A model generated the notes under the pieces. The model ran no database searches. It worked only from the letters and a program-made list of their open reading frames with translations, and was not told where the DNA came from. From Planctomycetota bacterium (GTDB taxonomy: Bacteria > Planctomycetota > Phycisphaerae > UBA1845): DNA of 64,000 nt. The stretch's first letter is position 1. Each line of letters begins with the position of its first letter. This document shows positions 8,795 to 17,649 of this stretch, one piece after another. The stretch is taken from contig JAJRWX010000023.1 of assembly GCA_024276605.1 (NCBI GenBank), positions 17,538 to 81,537 on the forward strand, in the 5' to 3' direction. The translations under genes were made by a program, and so were the position numbers.

Positions 8795-9436
8795 CTACGA
8801 CGCATCCTTTTCAGGCTCGTCACTGCGCACGCGACCGATGATCTCAGGCAGCTCTGCCTTTTCTTCGCCATCAGCCTCTTCCTCGGCCTCCTCCACGGCT
8901 TCACGAACCAAAGCCACCTTATCATCAAGACTGGATAGAGGCTTCACGCTGGCGGGCAGGTCTAAGTCCTTCACTAACAACGCATCCCCGACGCCCAAGT
9001 CCGTCACCAACGGATGCTGTGTGTCGGGTATTTCCGTCACCATGCACTCGACTTCTATTTCCGTCATGATATGCTCGAGAATACCGCCTTCGCTAATTCC
9101 TTTCGGCGTTCCCTTCAACTCGATAGATACCTTCACCGTCACCCGCTCATCTAAATTAACGCGTGACAAATCCAAATGAATCGGCAGATTATCGAGATGA
9201 TCATATTGAACCTCTTTGATCAAATAAGGTAGCTTTTTTTTATTCAGTTCCACCTCAATCATTCGAGCACCATGACCAAGCACAGCCGTCACTTCTCGAA
9301 TGTCTATCGTTACCGCCTCCGGAGCCTGGCCATGACCGTAAATAATCGCGGGCAACTGACCTGCTTCGCGAAGTTTCCGTGATACTCTAGTACCTACTTC
9401 AGTTCGAGGTACTGCTTTCAACTGCTCTGCTTGCAT
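8795..9436 (-). CDS. rplY: Ribosomal protein bL25 (Ctc/TL5 type)
   Basis: bL25 binds 5S rRNA. This is the long, two-domain TL5/Ctc form of 213 residues. The N-terminal RNA-binding domain runs from MQAEQLKAVPRTEVGTRVSR through LPAIIYGHGQAPEAV. The C-terminal beta-domain contains PIHLDLSRVNLDERVTVKV and KGISEGGILEHIMTEIEVEC. The tail is strongly acidic (EEAEEEADGEEKAELPEI). AGGAG lies about 12 bases upstream of the ATG. It is followed directly by pth. Confidence 0.94.
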   Translation of the reverse strand: MQAEQLKAVPRTEVGTRVSRKLREAGQLPAIIYGHGQAPEAVTIDIREVTAVLGHGARMIEVELNKKKLPYLIKEVQYDHLDNLPIHLDLSRVNLDERVTVKVSIELKGTPKGISEGGILEHIMTEIEVECMVTEIPDTQHPLVTDLGVGDALLVKDLDLPASVKPLSSLDDKVALVREAVEEAEEEADGEEKAELPEIIGRVRSDEPEKDAS

Positions 9437-9555
9437 GCCGATTCTCTTCTCCTAAAAGCATTCTCACTTTTGATGTAGCGTCGCAACCTTAATACCATCG
9501 AAACTTTTCGAATCTTATGCCGCTACAAAAAAATCTTGTTCATTGCGATCAGATA

Positions 9556-10536
9556 TCACGCACAAAAAAGTGCGCTCACAGATCGATGTTCATGTATTCG
9601 CCTTATCGCTTCGCCGACCAAATCCGCCACTGATAGTACCGTTAAATTACCGAGACGCTGTGCCACAACCGGACTGATTGGAATCGTATCCGTAACCACA
9701 ATCTCATTCATCTCCGCCGCCAGCAAACGATCCACAGCCGGGCCGGCAAAAACGCCGTGCGTCGCTGCGACATAAACCGCTTCAGCCCCATGCTCGCGCA
9801 CCAAGCGGGCGGCCTCACTGACAGTACCTGCAGTCGTAATCATGTCATCAAACATCATCACGCGCTTGCCTTTTACGTCACCAATAATGTTAACCGCTAC
9901 AGCCTGGTCGCCGGAAACGCGACGCTTATGCACGACTGCCAATTCACCACCGATACGCGATGCAAAATCACTACCAAACTTGATGTTACCGACGTCTGGT
10001 GACACAAAGACGGCATCATGCAAATCACGCTTCAAAAAATGTTCCGCTAGCACGGGAGCCGCGGTGAGATGATCAACCGGAATATCAAAAAAGCCCTGGA
10101 TCTGATCGGCGTGAAGATTCATCGTCAACACGCGATCAGCGCCGGCGGTGGTAATCATATTGGCCACCATCTTAGCTGTGATCGGTGTGCGACCTTCAGA
10201 TTTTCGATCCTGTCGCGCATAACCGTAATAAGGAATCACCGCGGTAATCCGCCGGGCGCTGGCGCGACGAAGGCAATCTATCGTGATGAGAAGTTCCATC
10301 AAGTTGTCATTAACCGGCGGACACGTGGATTGAACAATAAAGCAATCCTTACCACGGACATCCTCGTCGACCTTAATCAGCGTTTCGCCGTCGGGAAACT
10401 TGCCGATAGCCGCACGAGCGCGAGGGGTATCGAGATAGGCGCAAATTTTGTCCGCGAGCGAATCGCTAGCGGTACCACCGAAGATCGCCAGACCATCGGT
10501 GTTCCCACTTCGTGCTCGTCGACTACTCGACGTCAT
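9556..10536 (-). CDS. prs: Ribose-phosphate pyrophosphokinase (PRPP synthetase)
   Basis: Prs makes PRPP from ribose 5-phosphate and ATP for nucleotide, His and Trp synthesis. Diagnostic segments are GKFPDGETLIKVDEDVRGKDCFIVQS, IPYYGYARQDRKSEGRTPITAKMVANM, the metal-binding NLHADQIQGFFDIPVDHL and the PRPP loop MMFDDMITTAGTVSEAA. At 326 residues the length is normal. The ATG overlaps the stop of the upstream uridylyltransferase gene as ATGA, so translation is probably coupled. This glmU-prs order (followed by ctc and pth) is also well known in Bacillus. Confidence 0.96.
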   Translation of the reverse strand: MTSSSRRARSGNTDGLAIFGGTASDSLADKICAYLDTPRARAAIGKFPDGETLIKVDEDVRGKDCFIVQSTCPPVNDNLMELLITIDCLRRASARRITAVIPYYGYARQDRKSEGRTPITAKMVANMITTAGADRVLTMNLHADQIQGFFDIPVDHLTAAPVLAEHFLKRDLHDAVFVSPDVGNIKFGSDFASRIGGELAVVHKRRVSGDQAVAVNIIGDVKGKRVMMFDDMITTAGTVSEAARLVREHGAEAVYVAATHGVFAGPAVDRLLAAEMNEIVVTDTIPISPVVAQRLGNLTVLSVADLVGEAIRRIHEHRSVSALFCA

Positions 10537-11522
10537 GTCGTCCTCTCTCTCGTATCCTGCATGGGTTCCACGACACCATCATCCCCAATCATGGCCCCAC
10601 TGGCTACATGTGCAAACGGACCGATACGGCAACCAGAACCGATCACCGCACCAACCCCGATCACTGAAAATGGGTATATTGTCGTATCCTTGCCCAAGGT
10701 CACCTCAGTCTCAATCCATGTCGTATCCGGATCAACAATCGTCACGCCATCGTTCATAGCTGATAGTTGAATACGATCCTGCATTAAGCGACCAACTTTC
10801 GCCAAGTCTAACCGGGAGTTAACCCCCGTCGCATCCTCAGCATCAATAGACACCGTCGCAGATACGCCCATTTCTTGCTCACGCATCAACTGTATAACGT
10901 CGGTGATATAAATCTCACCGGACTTGGGATTAGCTTGCACATGCCCAAGCGTATCAAATAGCTTCCCAGCATCGAAACAGTAATAGCTCGGGTTAACCTC
11001 CCGTAACTCTTTCTGCGCCTCGCTGCAGTCGTTGTGCTCCACGATGGCCTCAAGCCGGCCTTCTTCATCACGAACGATGCGCCCGTAGCCGGTCGGATCA
11101 GCCACCGACGTAGTTGCCAGCGTGACGGCATCTCCAGACACCTCACGAGCCTGCAATAAACTGGATAGCGCCGAACGCCTGATGAGCGGCATATCGCCCG
11201 CAATCACAAGCACACTACCATCGAAATCTTTCAACGCCTCGTGAGCACACAATACCGCATGGCCAGTGCCCTGTTGTTCTTTTTGCTCCACCCAACAAAC
11301 GTCGCCGTCTTGCGAAAAAGCGGCTATGACCTCACGTTTTCCATGACCTACAACAACGACGATCTTATCCACGCCTGCCAATCGACAAGCGACAAGGACA
11401 AAGCCAAGCATCGGACGCCCGCAAATTTCATGTAGCACCTTTGGTCGGTCGCTATTCATACGGGTGCTTTTACCCGCCGCTAAAATAATCGCCGCCGTTT
11501 CGCTCAAGCTACTTTCATCCAT
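10533..11522 (-). CDS. GlmU-like UDP-GlcNAc pyrophosphorylase lacking the acetyltransferase domain
   Basis: The first 230 residues or so are a sugar-nucleotidyltransferase with LAAGKSTRMNSDRPKVLHEI and EQKEQQGTGHAVLCA, the GlmU uridylyltransferase signatures. Only two or three hexapeptide turns follow (VTLGKDTTIYPFSVIGVG, GCRIGPFAHVASGAMIG), and the protein ends at about 329 residues against about 456 for full GlmU. The acetyltransferase active site is therefore missing. The stop overlaps the prs start, so this is the gene's natural end rather than a frameshift with a remnant. It should make UDP-GlcNAc from GlcNAc-1-P, with the acetylation done by another protein. The start is uncertain: ATG 11522 is chosen, while the track uses TTG 11552. 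Confidence 0.85.
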   Translation of the reverse strand: MDESSLSETAAIILAAGKSTRMNSDRPKVLHEICGRPMLGFVLVACRLAGVDKIVVVVGHGKREVIAAFSQDGDVCWVEQKEQQGTGHAVLCAHEALKDFDGSVLVIAGDMPLIRRSALSSLLQAREVSGDAVTLATTSVADPTGYGRIVRDEEGRLEAIVEHNDCSEAQKELREVNPSYYCFDAGKLFDTLGHVQANPKSGEIYITDVIQLMREQEMGVSATVSIDAEDATGVNSRLDLAKVGRLMQDRIQLSAMNDGVTIVDPDTTWIETEVTLGKDTTIYPFSVIGVGAVIGSGCRIGPFAHVASGAMIGDDGVVEPMQDTRERTT

Positions 11523-11556
11523 GCGGAATACGAACGAATACGCAAACCGCAAAAAA

Positions 11557-11627
11557 TTACCCGGCCAGGGCTCGAACCTGGAACGCCAGGACCAAAACCT
11601 GGTGTGTTACCATTACACCACCGGGCA
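11557..11627 (-). tRNA. tRNA-Gln (anticodon TTG)
   Basis: The minus strand folds into a full cloverleaf of 71 nt. The acceptor arm pairs TGCCCGG with CCGGGTA (one G-T pair). The D arm is GTGT/ACAC. The anticodon arm is CCAGG-TTTTGGT-CCTGG with TTG at the anticodon, and the T arm is CCAGG-TTCGAGC-CCTGG. The discriminator base is A and CCA is not encoded. It lies 34 bases upstream of the chosen glmU-like start, on the same strand. Confidence 0.95.
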
Positions 11628-12075
11628 GCTTGAGTCGACCAAAGATGTCGACGCGACAAACCCGCATGTCGATATTTTAGGACGCCGCAGTCCGAAAGGC
11701 TCGCGGCTGCAGTACCGCACCGGAGGTCTGAACGCCGCGCCGCGAAGAGCCACGCCCACCATGAGCCATACAACCGACTCATACACCCCATTGATGCAAG
11801 TCAACATCGGATCCACCGAAGGGTACACCATTCCACAAACGGCATCCCTCCAGACCGGCAAGAGGTTACGACGGTCAGCATATATTGTCAATGAACGTGT
11901 ATCAACCTACATTTTCAGCACTACCAAGCCTTATACACTCAGAAATACGCTCATACACTATGTTAATGTAGGCAAATTTATAGGATTTCGGTTGCAGACA
12001 TTTCACGCTCGTGCCCGATACTGCGAAAGAGATAACGTTAATACAGGGTATTTGAGTATTATGGGAAGGTATATT
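11628..12075. other. intergenic region, no gene seen
   Basis: This lies between tRNA-Gln (minus) and a small plus-strand gene. The plus ORF that runs from 11464 crosses the tRNA and has no recognisable N-terminal part, so I treat only its last 69 codons as a gene. The region should contain the divergent promoters. The stretch from about 11890 to 12070 is AT-rich. No repeat or RNA was recognised. Confidence 0.5.
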
Positions 12076-12285
12076 ATGCAAGCCAAATGGCAACAAAAAA
12101 TGTGGCGATTCGCCCTGTTAAGTTTTGGTGCAACCACGCTCTACGGAAGTGCCTGCAACGCTCGAAATGTGCAGGCAGTCATCGCGGGCGTTGACGCAGC
12201 TACCGGGCAGCTCATCACTGATCAACGCAGAGACCAGCAAAGCAGCTTCGAGGATTTCCTAGATCAGCTTGATCGGGTTTTCTAG
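12076..12285 (+). CDS. Small exported hypothetical protein (69 aa)
   Basis: I do not recognise a characterised family. The start ATG 12076 (MQAKWQQKMWRFALLSFGAT) has GGAAGG six bases upstream. It gives a short positively charged segment, a hydrophobic stretch and then YGSACNA, resembling a signal or lipoprotein signal peptide. The mature part of about 42 residues ends in an acidic segment (SSFEDFLDQLDRVF). The much longer ORF in the track is open by chance through the tRNA. Small proteins of this shape are, in my recollection, common in planctomycetes, but I cannot check homology here. The ribosome site and signal-like N-terminus support a real gene. Confidence 0.6.
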   Translation: MQAKWQQKMWRFALLSFGATTLYGSACNARNVQAVIAGVDAATGQLITDQRRDQQSSFEDFLDQLDRVF

Positions 12286-12346
12286 TGTAAGCTGTGCAAG
12301 AAGTGATTGATGCGTTTACACAAGCTCCTTGAACTGATGTATTGTT

Positions 12347-12383
12347 GCAAGCAGCGTTCGCACGGAGGTGAGCGCTGCTTTGC
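12347..12383. other. stem-loop between convergent genes
   Basis: GCAAGCAGCG and CGCTGCTTTGC form a ten-pair stem with one bulge around a loop of about 16 bases. It lies between the small plus-strand gene and the convergent minus-strand membrane protein gene. A factor-independent terminator is possible but no T-run follows on either strand. Confidence 0.35.
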
Positions 12384-12445
12384 ACACACATTGTACGATT
12401 CTCGCTTGAGTATGCTCCCCGAATCTTTCAGGATAAACCTAACGC

Positions 12446-12883
12446 TTATCCATGCGGGTAGAGGCAGGTTCTTATGTCCATTAGTGATCGTTGTGTGGCG
12501 GTCAGCGCATCCGATGAATATCGCGTGCTGCGCACCCATCGGGTCATGGAAGCATCGTAGTAACGACAACTCATCAGCAGCACAGCCGGGTGCTCCAGGT
12601 GTAAATCTTTTGCCACATGGGCAAGTAACTCACGCTGTGAAGGGGGCAAGGCGAGATCATGCATTAGACCATCAAACAGTTTGTGTGGATCGCCAACCGT
12701 TGGTGACTGTATATTTTTTTGCTGTTGGTAATGATAAATCACGGCAACAGCAAGCACGACGACAGCCAAGATCACAAACACGGCCAATACAGCCGTGATA
12801 GACCCTCCTTCACGAAAATGATCAGCCACGGCCTGTTGGACCGGCGTAAGTACAGCACCATCATGTGGCGTTGATTCATTCAC
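12446..12883 (-). CDS. Hypothetical single-pass membrane protein
   Basis: This is a 145-residue protein of unknown family. An N-terminal cytoplasmic segment of about 27 residues is followed by a clear transmembrane helix (ITAVLAVFVILAVVVLAVAVIYHY, about 29-52). A soluble domain of about 90 residues follows, with patterns such as LALPPSQRELLAHVAKDL and a Cys-containing segment. The start is GTG; it overlaps the HEAT-protein stop as GTGA, so translation is likely coupled and the two products may act together. It resembles proteins in which a small helical domain follows a membrane anchor, but I assign no function. Confidence 0.7.
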   Translation of the reverse strand: MNESTPHDGAVLTPVQQAVADHFREGGSITAVLAVFVILAVVVLAVAVIYHYQQQKNIQSPTVGDPHKLFDGLMHDLALPPSQRELLAHVAKDLHLEHPAVLLMSCRYYDASMTRWVRSTRYSSDALTATQRSLMDIRTCLYPHG

Positions 12884-14781
12884 GCGGCACCCTCTGATCC
12901 TGGAACAAACATAGGCACCACATTCGCCATCATCTCTTTATCATCCTTTGTTGCGCTCCAGCTTCGTAGCAACCGCTGCGCCCGCCTTCGTACTCGTTCA
13001 TCAGGATCATCTTGTGCCATGCGAAAGACATCCGTCAATATCGTTCTCAGATTTGAACGCTCCACGACCCAGAGCGCACTTAAACGATGAGCGCGGGATT
13101 GATGTTCTAGCATCTCCAATAGCGCTGAAGCTGCCTTCGCATCATTGGCGCGTATCAATGACTTTATCGCGTTAGCACGAATGCGCGCACAAGGTGAGGA
13201 CAGCTTGTCAGCCGTCCCCGTTTCCCGTCCTGAAAAACCCAATTCATCAAGAGCTTCGATCGCATTGGCTACCACCCGCTCGTCAGGGTCGTTGAGCGCC
13301 AGGCGTAAAATACGCTCCGAAATCACGCCGGGGAGTCGTGCCAACATGCACACCGCATTGGATCGAACGTAGTCATCCGGGTCGTGCGATAATTGATATA
13401 CCTGCTCCTGCATCGCAGTAATAAGATCGAGCGAGTGAATAAGTTGCAAGACTTTTATGCGATTCGGCGTTTGCCCGGAAGCGCATTTAGCGCGAAGAAA
13501 CATCAACGTCGAAGCTTGGTGCGAATCCAGGCACTCGCGCATCGAACGAGTACCCACTTCCTGATCTTGCACGATTTGATGCCAAGCAGCCTCCGCGCTG
13601 TCTCGCGCATGCCCTGCGGAATCACCGTCACCCTGAGGTCTGGCACAAGCACCACGTTCAGGATGACGGCGGTGAAGCTCGCGTAGTGCCAGCGTTGCAA
13701 CACGATCACGCCTTCTACCAGCCATGGTTTCGAGAAGATGTGCCGCTTGGTCACTCTGGTCCGCCATAACTTCCCAGATAGCCACTTCTCGTACAACCTC
13801 CGACTCACTACCTAACAATCGACGAAGCTGTTCCAGCTTATCTTGCGAGCGCCCGCCCGAAGCGCACACCAGTCGAGCGGATGTCGCCACCTGCAATTCA
13901 TTCAAACCATCCAATAGCGACGTTTCGCCATACAACCAGGGACTTTGCTTCACCAGTCGAAAACCGTGTTGCACTTGCGGGTTCACGAGTCGCCATGCGT
14001 TATTCAAAATGGCGCATGCAAATATCGGGTCAGTCGTTTGTGAGATGGCCTGAGCAGCCGCGTCTTGCAGTGATGGTATGGTCAACGCCTGCATCGCAAA
14101 GCCCGCCATTTTGGTATCCGTTGATGTCAATAAAATGTCACGCATAGCATGCACAACCGATGCGCGCACATCTGAGGCAAGCTGCCGAATATCCGCCTCA
14201 AGTGCATCCCCCATCCAAAGCGCAGCCTCTAACACACTTCGGCGCTGATGCAAATCCCAACGCATAATGCCCGTCCGTAAACCTTCACATAAGGCTTGCT
14301 TGCATCGGGACAGGTGAACTACGTCACTTGGCGTACCGCAATCTACATCCGCATCAAGCCAGCTTGATGTCATCTCACATAGCGATTGCGCAGCCATCTT
14401 TTGTGTTTGACCACATCGTACGCGCATCGCTTCGCCAAGTAGAGATGTCAGCGCGAGATCCCCGCTGCATCGAATGAACTCGATAGCACTAAGACGCTTC
14501 TTTACATCATTCGATACGATGACCTGTCGAATGGCTGATGATAAATGACGAATGTGGTTCTGCAAAAGCGATTGAAGACGTAGATCAAGCTCAGAAAAAC
14601 GTCCGATCAATGACACCACAACCGGCTGACGCATCCGTTTCACGAGCATGTCAATCGCAGCCTCATCGGCTGGCGACGCGAGATGTGGTAACGCATGCTC
14701 AAGTGCCATATCAACCGCCGGATTGGCATGTTGATCCAGATAGGCAAATACAGTAGGCAGCACCGTTGGCCGTGTCGTCAT
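12880..14781 (-). CDS. HEAT-repeat protein
   Basis: This is a 633-residue, all-helical protein without a signal peptide. Repeats of the HEAT type are visible in the second half: DPDDYVRSNAVCMLARLPG, DPDERVVANAIEALDELGF, ARIRANAIKSLIRANDAKAA and DPDERVRRRAQRLLRSW. The first half has weaker helical repeats. Such proteins act as scaffolds for other proteins. The only partner suggested by context is the membrane protein encoded by the overlapping next gene. The start is ATG at 14781. The enzymatic role, if any, is unknown. Confidence 0.8.
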   Translation of the reverse strand: MTTRPTVLPTVFAYLDQHANPAVDMALEHALPHLASPADEAAIDMLVKRMRQPVVVSLIGRFSELDLRLQSLLQNHIRHLSSAIRQVIVSNDVKKRLSAIEFIRCSGDLALTSLLGEAMRVRCGQTQKMAAQSLCEMTSSWLDADVDCGTPSDVVHLSRCKQALCEGLRTGIMRWDLHQRRSVLEAALWMGDALEADIRQLASDVRASVVHAMRDILLTSTDTKMAGFAMQALTIPSLQDAAAQAISQTTDPIFACAILNNAWRLVNPQVQHGFRLVKQSPWLYGETSLLDGLNELQVATSARLVCASGGRSQDKLEQLRRLLGSESEVVREVAIWEVMADQSDQAAHLLETMAGRRRDRVATLALRELHRRHPERGACARPQGDGDSAGHARDSAEAAWHQIVQDQEVGTRSMRECLDSHQASTLMFLRAKCASGQTPNRIKVLQLIHSLDLITAMQEQVYQLSHDPDDYVRSNAVCMLARLPGVISERILRLALNDPDERVVANAIEALDELGFSGRETGTADKLSSPCARIRANAIKSLIRANDAKAASALLEMLEHQSRAHRLSALWVVERSNLRTILTDVFRMAQDDPDERVRRRAQRLLRSWSATKDDKEMMANVVPMFVPGSEGAA

Positions 14782-14958
14782 ACAAGTTGTATCGGCACAG
14801 CAGCTTAGGACGCTTTCGGGAAAGGTGAGCTTTCATACTTTGCCGGCCACCAAGGCCAACTTCATGCCTTCGCGGGTATGGGTACCCCCCGTATTTCGGT
14901 ACTCCCGAAGGGTGGGGCACCAGTGTCCGCCACCCATCATGTCATGCGTAACGGCGTA

Positions 14959-15138
14959 CTAGACGTCTTCCGGAAGATCGTTTGGATTGATTGGCTCGCT
15001 AACGCAATAGGTGCCATCCAACCACTTACCCAAGTCAATTTGCTTGCATCGCTCACAGCAGAATGGCCGATACGGCGCGTCTTCTCGCCTGGCGACGGTG
15101 ATTATTTTTTGACAGGTTGGACATTCAAAAGTTGACAT
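14959..15138 (-). CDS. yacG: YacG-type zinc-binding protein
   Basis: From ATG 15138 this is a 59-residue protein, [13 protein letters not shown]...[23 protein letters not shown]. The four cysteines (CPTC and CCERC) and the RCKxIDLGxWLxGxY signature are those of YacG, which in E. coli inhibits DNA gyrase. The ORF track starts five codons earlier. It is followed upstream on the same strand by the FmdB-type gene, suggesting a common transcript with the chaperone genes. Confidence 0.88.
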   Translation of the reverse strand: MSTFECPTCQKIITVARREDAPYRPFCCERCKQIDLGKWLDGTYCVSEPINPNDLPEDV

Positions 15139-15173
15139 AACAAGTGCATACAAGCGGCAACCGATGCGGCTAG

Positions 15174-15542
15174 CTAACCCTGCTTATTCTCTGTCTTTTT
15201 CGTGGAAGGACTCGTCCTCTTCTCGCTAGTAGAGGCTTTGGTTTTCGAGTCCTTCTTAGGCGTATCCTTTTTAGTGGAATCGCTCTTTTTGCTATCGCTA
15301 CTGGATTCCTTGTCTGCCTTCTCAGCCTTTTTATAACCTTCGCTACGGTAATCCGTTTCGTAAAATCCCGATCCCTTAAAGATAATACCACCCCCCGTGC
15401 CGATCCGACGTGAGACGGCTACGCCACAACGGCATTGAGGGTTGTCCTGCTTACGCAACTTGCGTAGAGGGGATTGGGTGATGGATTGAAAAACTTCCGT
15501 CACCGCGCCACACTTGGAGCATTCATATTCATAGGTTGGCAT
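15174..15542 (-). CDS. FmdB-family zinc ribbon protein
   Basis: The start ATG 15542 gives [20 protein letters not shown], the FmdB/CxxC regulatory-domain signature. A second pair of cysteines is in [10 protein letters not shown]. The core ends with [14 protein letters not shown], also family-typical. A lysine/serine-rich low-complexity tail of about 50 residues follows ([18 protein letters not shown]), giving 122 residues. GAGG lies just upstream. The track start at 15593 adds residues unlike the family. Function is not well established; it could regulate or accompany other genes. It sits just after grpE. Confidence 0.85.
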   Translation of the reverse strand: MPTYEYECSKCGAVTEVFQSITQSPLRKLRKQDNPQCRCGVAVSRRIGTGGGIIFKGSGFYETDYRSEGYKKAEKADKESSSDSKKSDSTKKDTPKKDSKTKASTSEKRTSPSTKKTENKQG

Positions 15543-15615
15543 AACACCATTCCTCGTTACGAACACGGCAACCACATATGTGCATATGCACATCTAGGGG
15601 CCATTACAGTATCAG

Positions 15616-16311
15616 TCATTCGTCGGTCGCCGGGGTCTTCGGCGATGCTTTATCTATAGCTTTGGAAACAATCACGCGGGCCGGTCGTAAGGTGCGCTCA
15701 TGCAGCTTAAAGCCCTTGGTTATTTCTTCTATCACGATGTCCGGTGCACACTCATCCGTAGGTTGTTGCAACATGGCTTCATGCACGTGCGGATCGAAAG
15801 GTTGATGGATAGCTTCGATGGGTTCCAAGCCCGCGTCCGTCATCGCCTTCATAAAATTATCATACACTAACTTGATACCATCCACGACGGAAGCCACATT
15901 GTCCGTACTGGTTGCTGCATCTAAAGACCGTTGAAAATCATCCACTACACTCAACAAAGATTTCATCAAATCCGCATTGGCGAATCGAATCGCTTCCAGT
16001 CGTTGTTGACCGGCACGACGCTGCACGTTCTGCCCTTCGGCTTTTTGGCGCAACAAGGCGTCTTCAAGCGATGCAATTTTATCTTGTAGTGAGTGGATGA
16101 CCTCCTGCGGCGTCATCTCAGGGTTATCTCCCTGACCGCCAGCCGTATCGGATTGATCCACAGCACCAACGTCTTGTGTATCCGCCTGTTCGACATCGTC
16201 AACATTGACTTTATCTACAAAAACGTCGTCAGCCGGAATGGTCGCATCTTCAGTTTGGTTTGATTGGTGACGTTTTTTTTTCATCACATATTCGTCCGTA
16301 TCGAAAGCCAA
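15616..16311 (-). CDS. grpE: GrpE, nucleotide exchange factor for DnaK
   Basis: GrpE releases ADP from DnaK in the Hsp70 cycle. After an acidic, variable N-terminus, a long helix runs over residues about 75-130 (IASLEDALLRQKAEGQNVQRRAG). The C-terminal head contains GLEPIEAIHQPFDPHVHEAML and ITKGFKLHERTLRPARVIVSK, the GrpE signature. The length is 231 residues. The track start at 16311 is a TTG two bases after the dnaJ stop; an ATG at 16284 (MKKKRHQSN) is an equally good start. No dnaK is in this window. Confidence 0.93.
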   Translation of the reverse strand: MAFDTDEYVMKKKRHQSNQTEDATIPADDVFVDKVNVDDVEQADTQDVGAVDQSDTAGGQGDNPEMTPQEVIHSLQDKIASLEDALLRQKAEGQNVQRRAGQQRLEAIRFANADLMKSLLSVVDDFQRSLDAATSTDNVASVVDGIKLVYDNFMKAMTDAGLEPIEAIHQPFDPHVHEAMLQQPTDECAPDIVIEEITKGFKLHERTLRPARVIVSKAIDKASPKTPATDE

Positions 16312-16313
16312 CG

Positions 16314-17444
16314 CTAACTATAGTCACCGCTGATGTAATCCATCACTTTATCAAAAAATCCCTTCGACTCCGGAAGCACAGACCGATCCTCCATCTCTGC
16401 GAATTCTCGCAGCAACTGTTGCTGCTTTTTGTTTAGTTTTTTGGGAATTTCAATAAATACCTGTACCAGTTCATCGCCCATTCGTCCGGTGCGCAGGTCC
16501 GGCAGACCCAAACCACGTAAACGAAAAATCTGACCGTGCTGCGTGCCCGATGGGATGGTCAGTTCCGCTTTGCCTGATAGTGTAGGTACTTCCACACTGA
16601 CACCCAGCGAAGCTTGCGTAAAGCTCAACGGCATCGCACAAACTAAATCATTTTGATGTCGCTGCAAAAAAGGATGCGACTTGACACTAACATAACAATG
16701 AAGATCACCGCGCGCCGTCCCATCAGCCGCCGGCTCGCCCTCACCACGAACGCGCACGGCTTGACCGTCTTGGATACCCGCAGGAATTTGTACATTCACC
16801 AATCGTCGTTTCGCTGCTCGGGCCGTACCACGACACGCACTACAGGGACGCGTAATCAGTGTGCCCTGTCCATGACAGGTAGGACAAGCGGTAATCACAC
16901 GACCAAAAAGAGAACCAAGACCACCCGCTTGTTCAACCTTACCGTATCCACCACAGGTCGAACAGGTGGTTCGATCAGAACCGCGGGCTGCCCCCGTACC
17001 GCTACATTCGTCGCACAGGTCGTTTCTCGTAAATTCAATGGATCGCTCGACGCCGCTGGCGACCTCAGCCAACGTCAACTCAACTTGTGTTTGTAAATCA
17101 GTACCGCGGCTACGCCTTCGCCCACCACCAAATCCGCCGAATATATCGGAGAACATCGAAAAGATGTCATCCGTTTGCATATGACTAAAGTCGTGAAGGC
17201 CAGCGCCACCTAAGCCGGCATGGCCAAACTGGTCATACTGTTGCCGCTTGGCTGCGTCGGAAAGAACTTCATAAGCTTCCGCCGCCTCTTTGAATTTGGT
17301 TTCACAGGCCGGATCACCGTCATTGCGATCAGGGTGATATTTGTGGGCAGAACGACGGTAGGCCTTCTTAACCGCATCCGAAGAGGCATCGCGAGAAATG
17401 CCCAACACTTCGTAAAAATCGCGTTTGCCGCCTGTTGAAGGCAT
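16314..17444 (-). CDS. dnaJ: DnaJ, Hsp40 co-chaperone
   Basis: DnaJ delivers substrates to DnaK and stimulates its ATPase. The J-domain has KRDFYEVLGISRDAS and the HPD tripeptide in HKYHPDRNDGD. A Gly/Phe-rich linker (GGFGGGRRR) follows, then four zinc-binding repeats: CDECSGTG, CSTCGGYG, CPTCHGQG and CSACRGTA. The peptide-binding C-terminal region completes a 376-residue type I DnaJ. I use ATG 17444, with GAGG nine bases upstream, rather than the track start at 17537, which adds unrelated residues. The next gene is grpE, two bases later. dnaK is not adjacent. Confidence 0.95.
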   Translation of the reverse strand: MPSTGGKRDFYEVLGISRDASSDAVKKAYRRSAHKYHPDRNDGDPACETKFKEAAEAYEVLSDAAKRQQYDQFGHAGLGGAGLHDFSHMQTDDIFSMFSDIFGGFGGGRRRSRGTDLQTQVELTLAEVASGVERSIEFTRNDLCDECSGTGAARGSDRTTCSTCGGYGKVEQAGGLGSLFGRVITACPTCHGQGTLITRPCSACRGTARAAKRRLVNVQIPAGIQDGQAVRVRGEGEPAADGTARGDLHCYVSVKSHPFLQRHQNDLVCAMPLSFTQASLGVSVEVPTLSGKAELTIPSGTQHGQIFRLRGLGLPDLRTGRMGDELVQVFIEIPKKLNKKQQQLLREFAEMEDRSVLPESKGFFDKVMDYISGDYS

Positions 17445-17590
17445 ACGCCTTGGCCTCACACTTGAGCAAGCTCTATTTTTGTGCAGCGGTTGACACGCGC
17501 ATGTCCCAACATTTGTTGGGCCTGCGGTGCCGCACAAAAAGCAAGTATGCTATGAACCACAATCATCCTCTTTTGCCTACGCCTGCCAGG

Positions 17591-17620
17591 AAAACAAAAG
17601 GCGGACACATCGGTCCGCCT
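17591..17620 (-). terminator. intrinsic terminator after groEL
   Basis: On the minus strand AGGCGGAC-CGATGT-GTCCGCCT forms an eight-pair GC-rich stem followed by TTTGTTTT. It lies about 30 bases after the groEL stop and before dnaJ, so it probably separates the two transcripts. Confidence 0.85.
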
Positions 17621-17649
17621 CTTGCCTGGTTACTTATTCATCACTATCT

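Noticed and set aside
11464-12285. 273-residue plus-strand ORF
   Set aside because: It crosses the tRNA-Gln gene and the glmU-like gene; only its last 69 codons have a ribosome site and a signal-like start.
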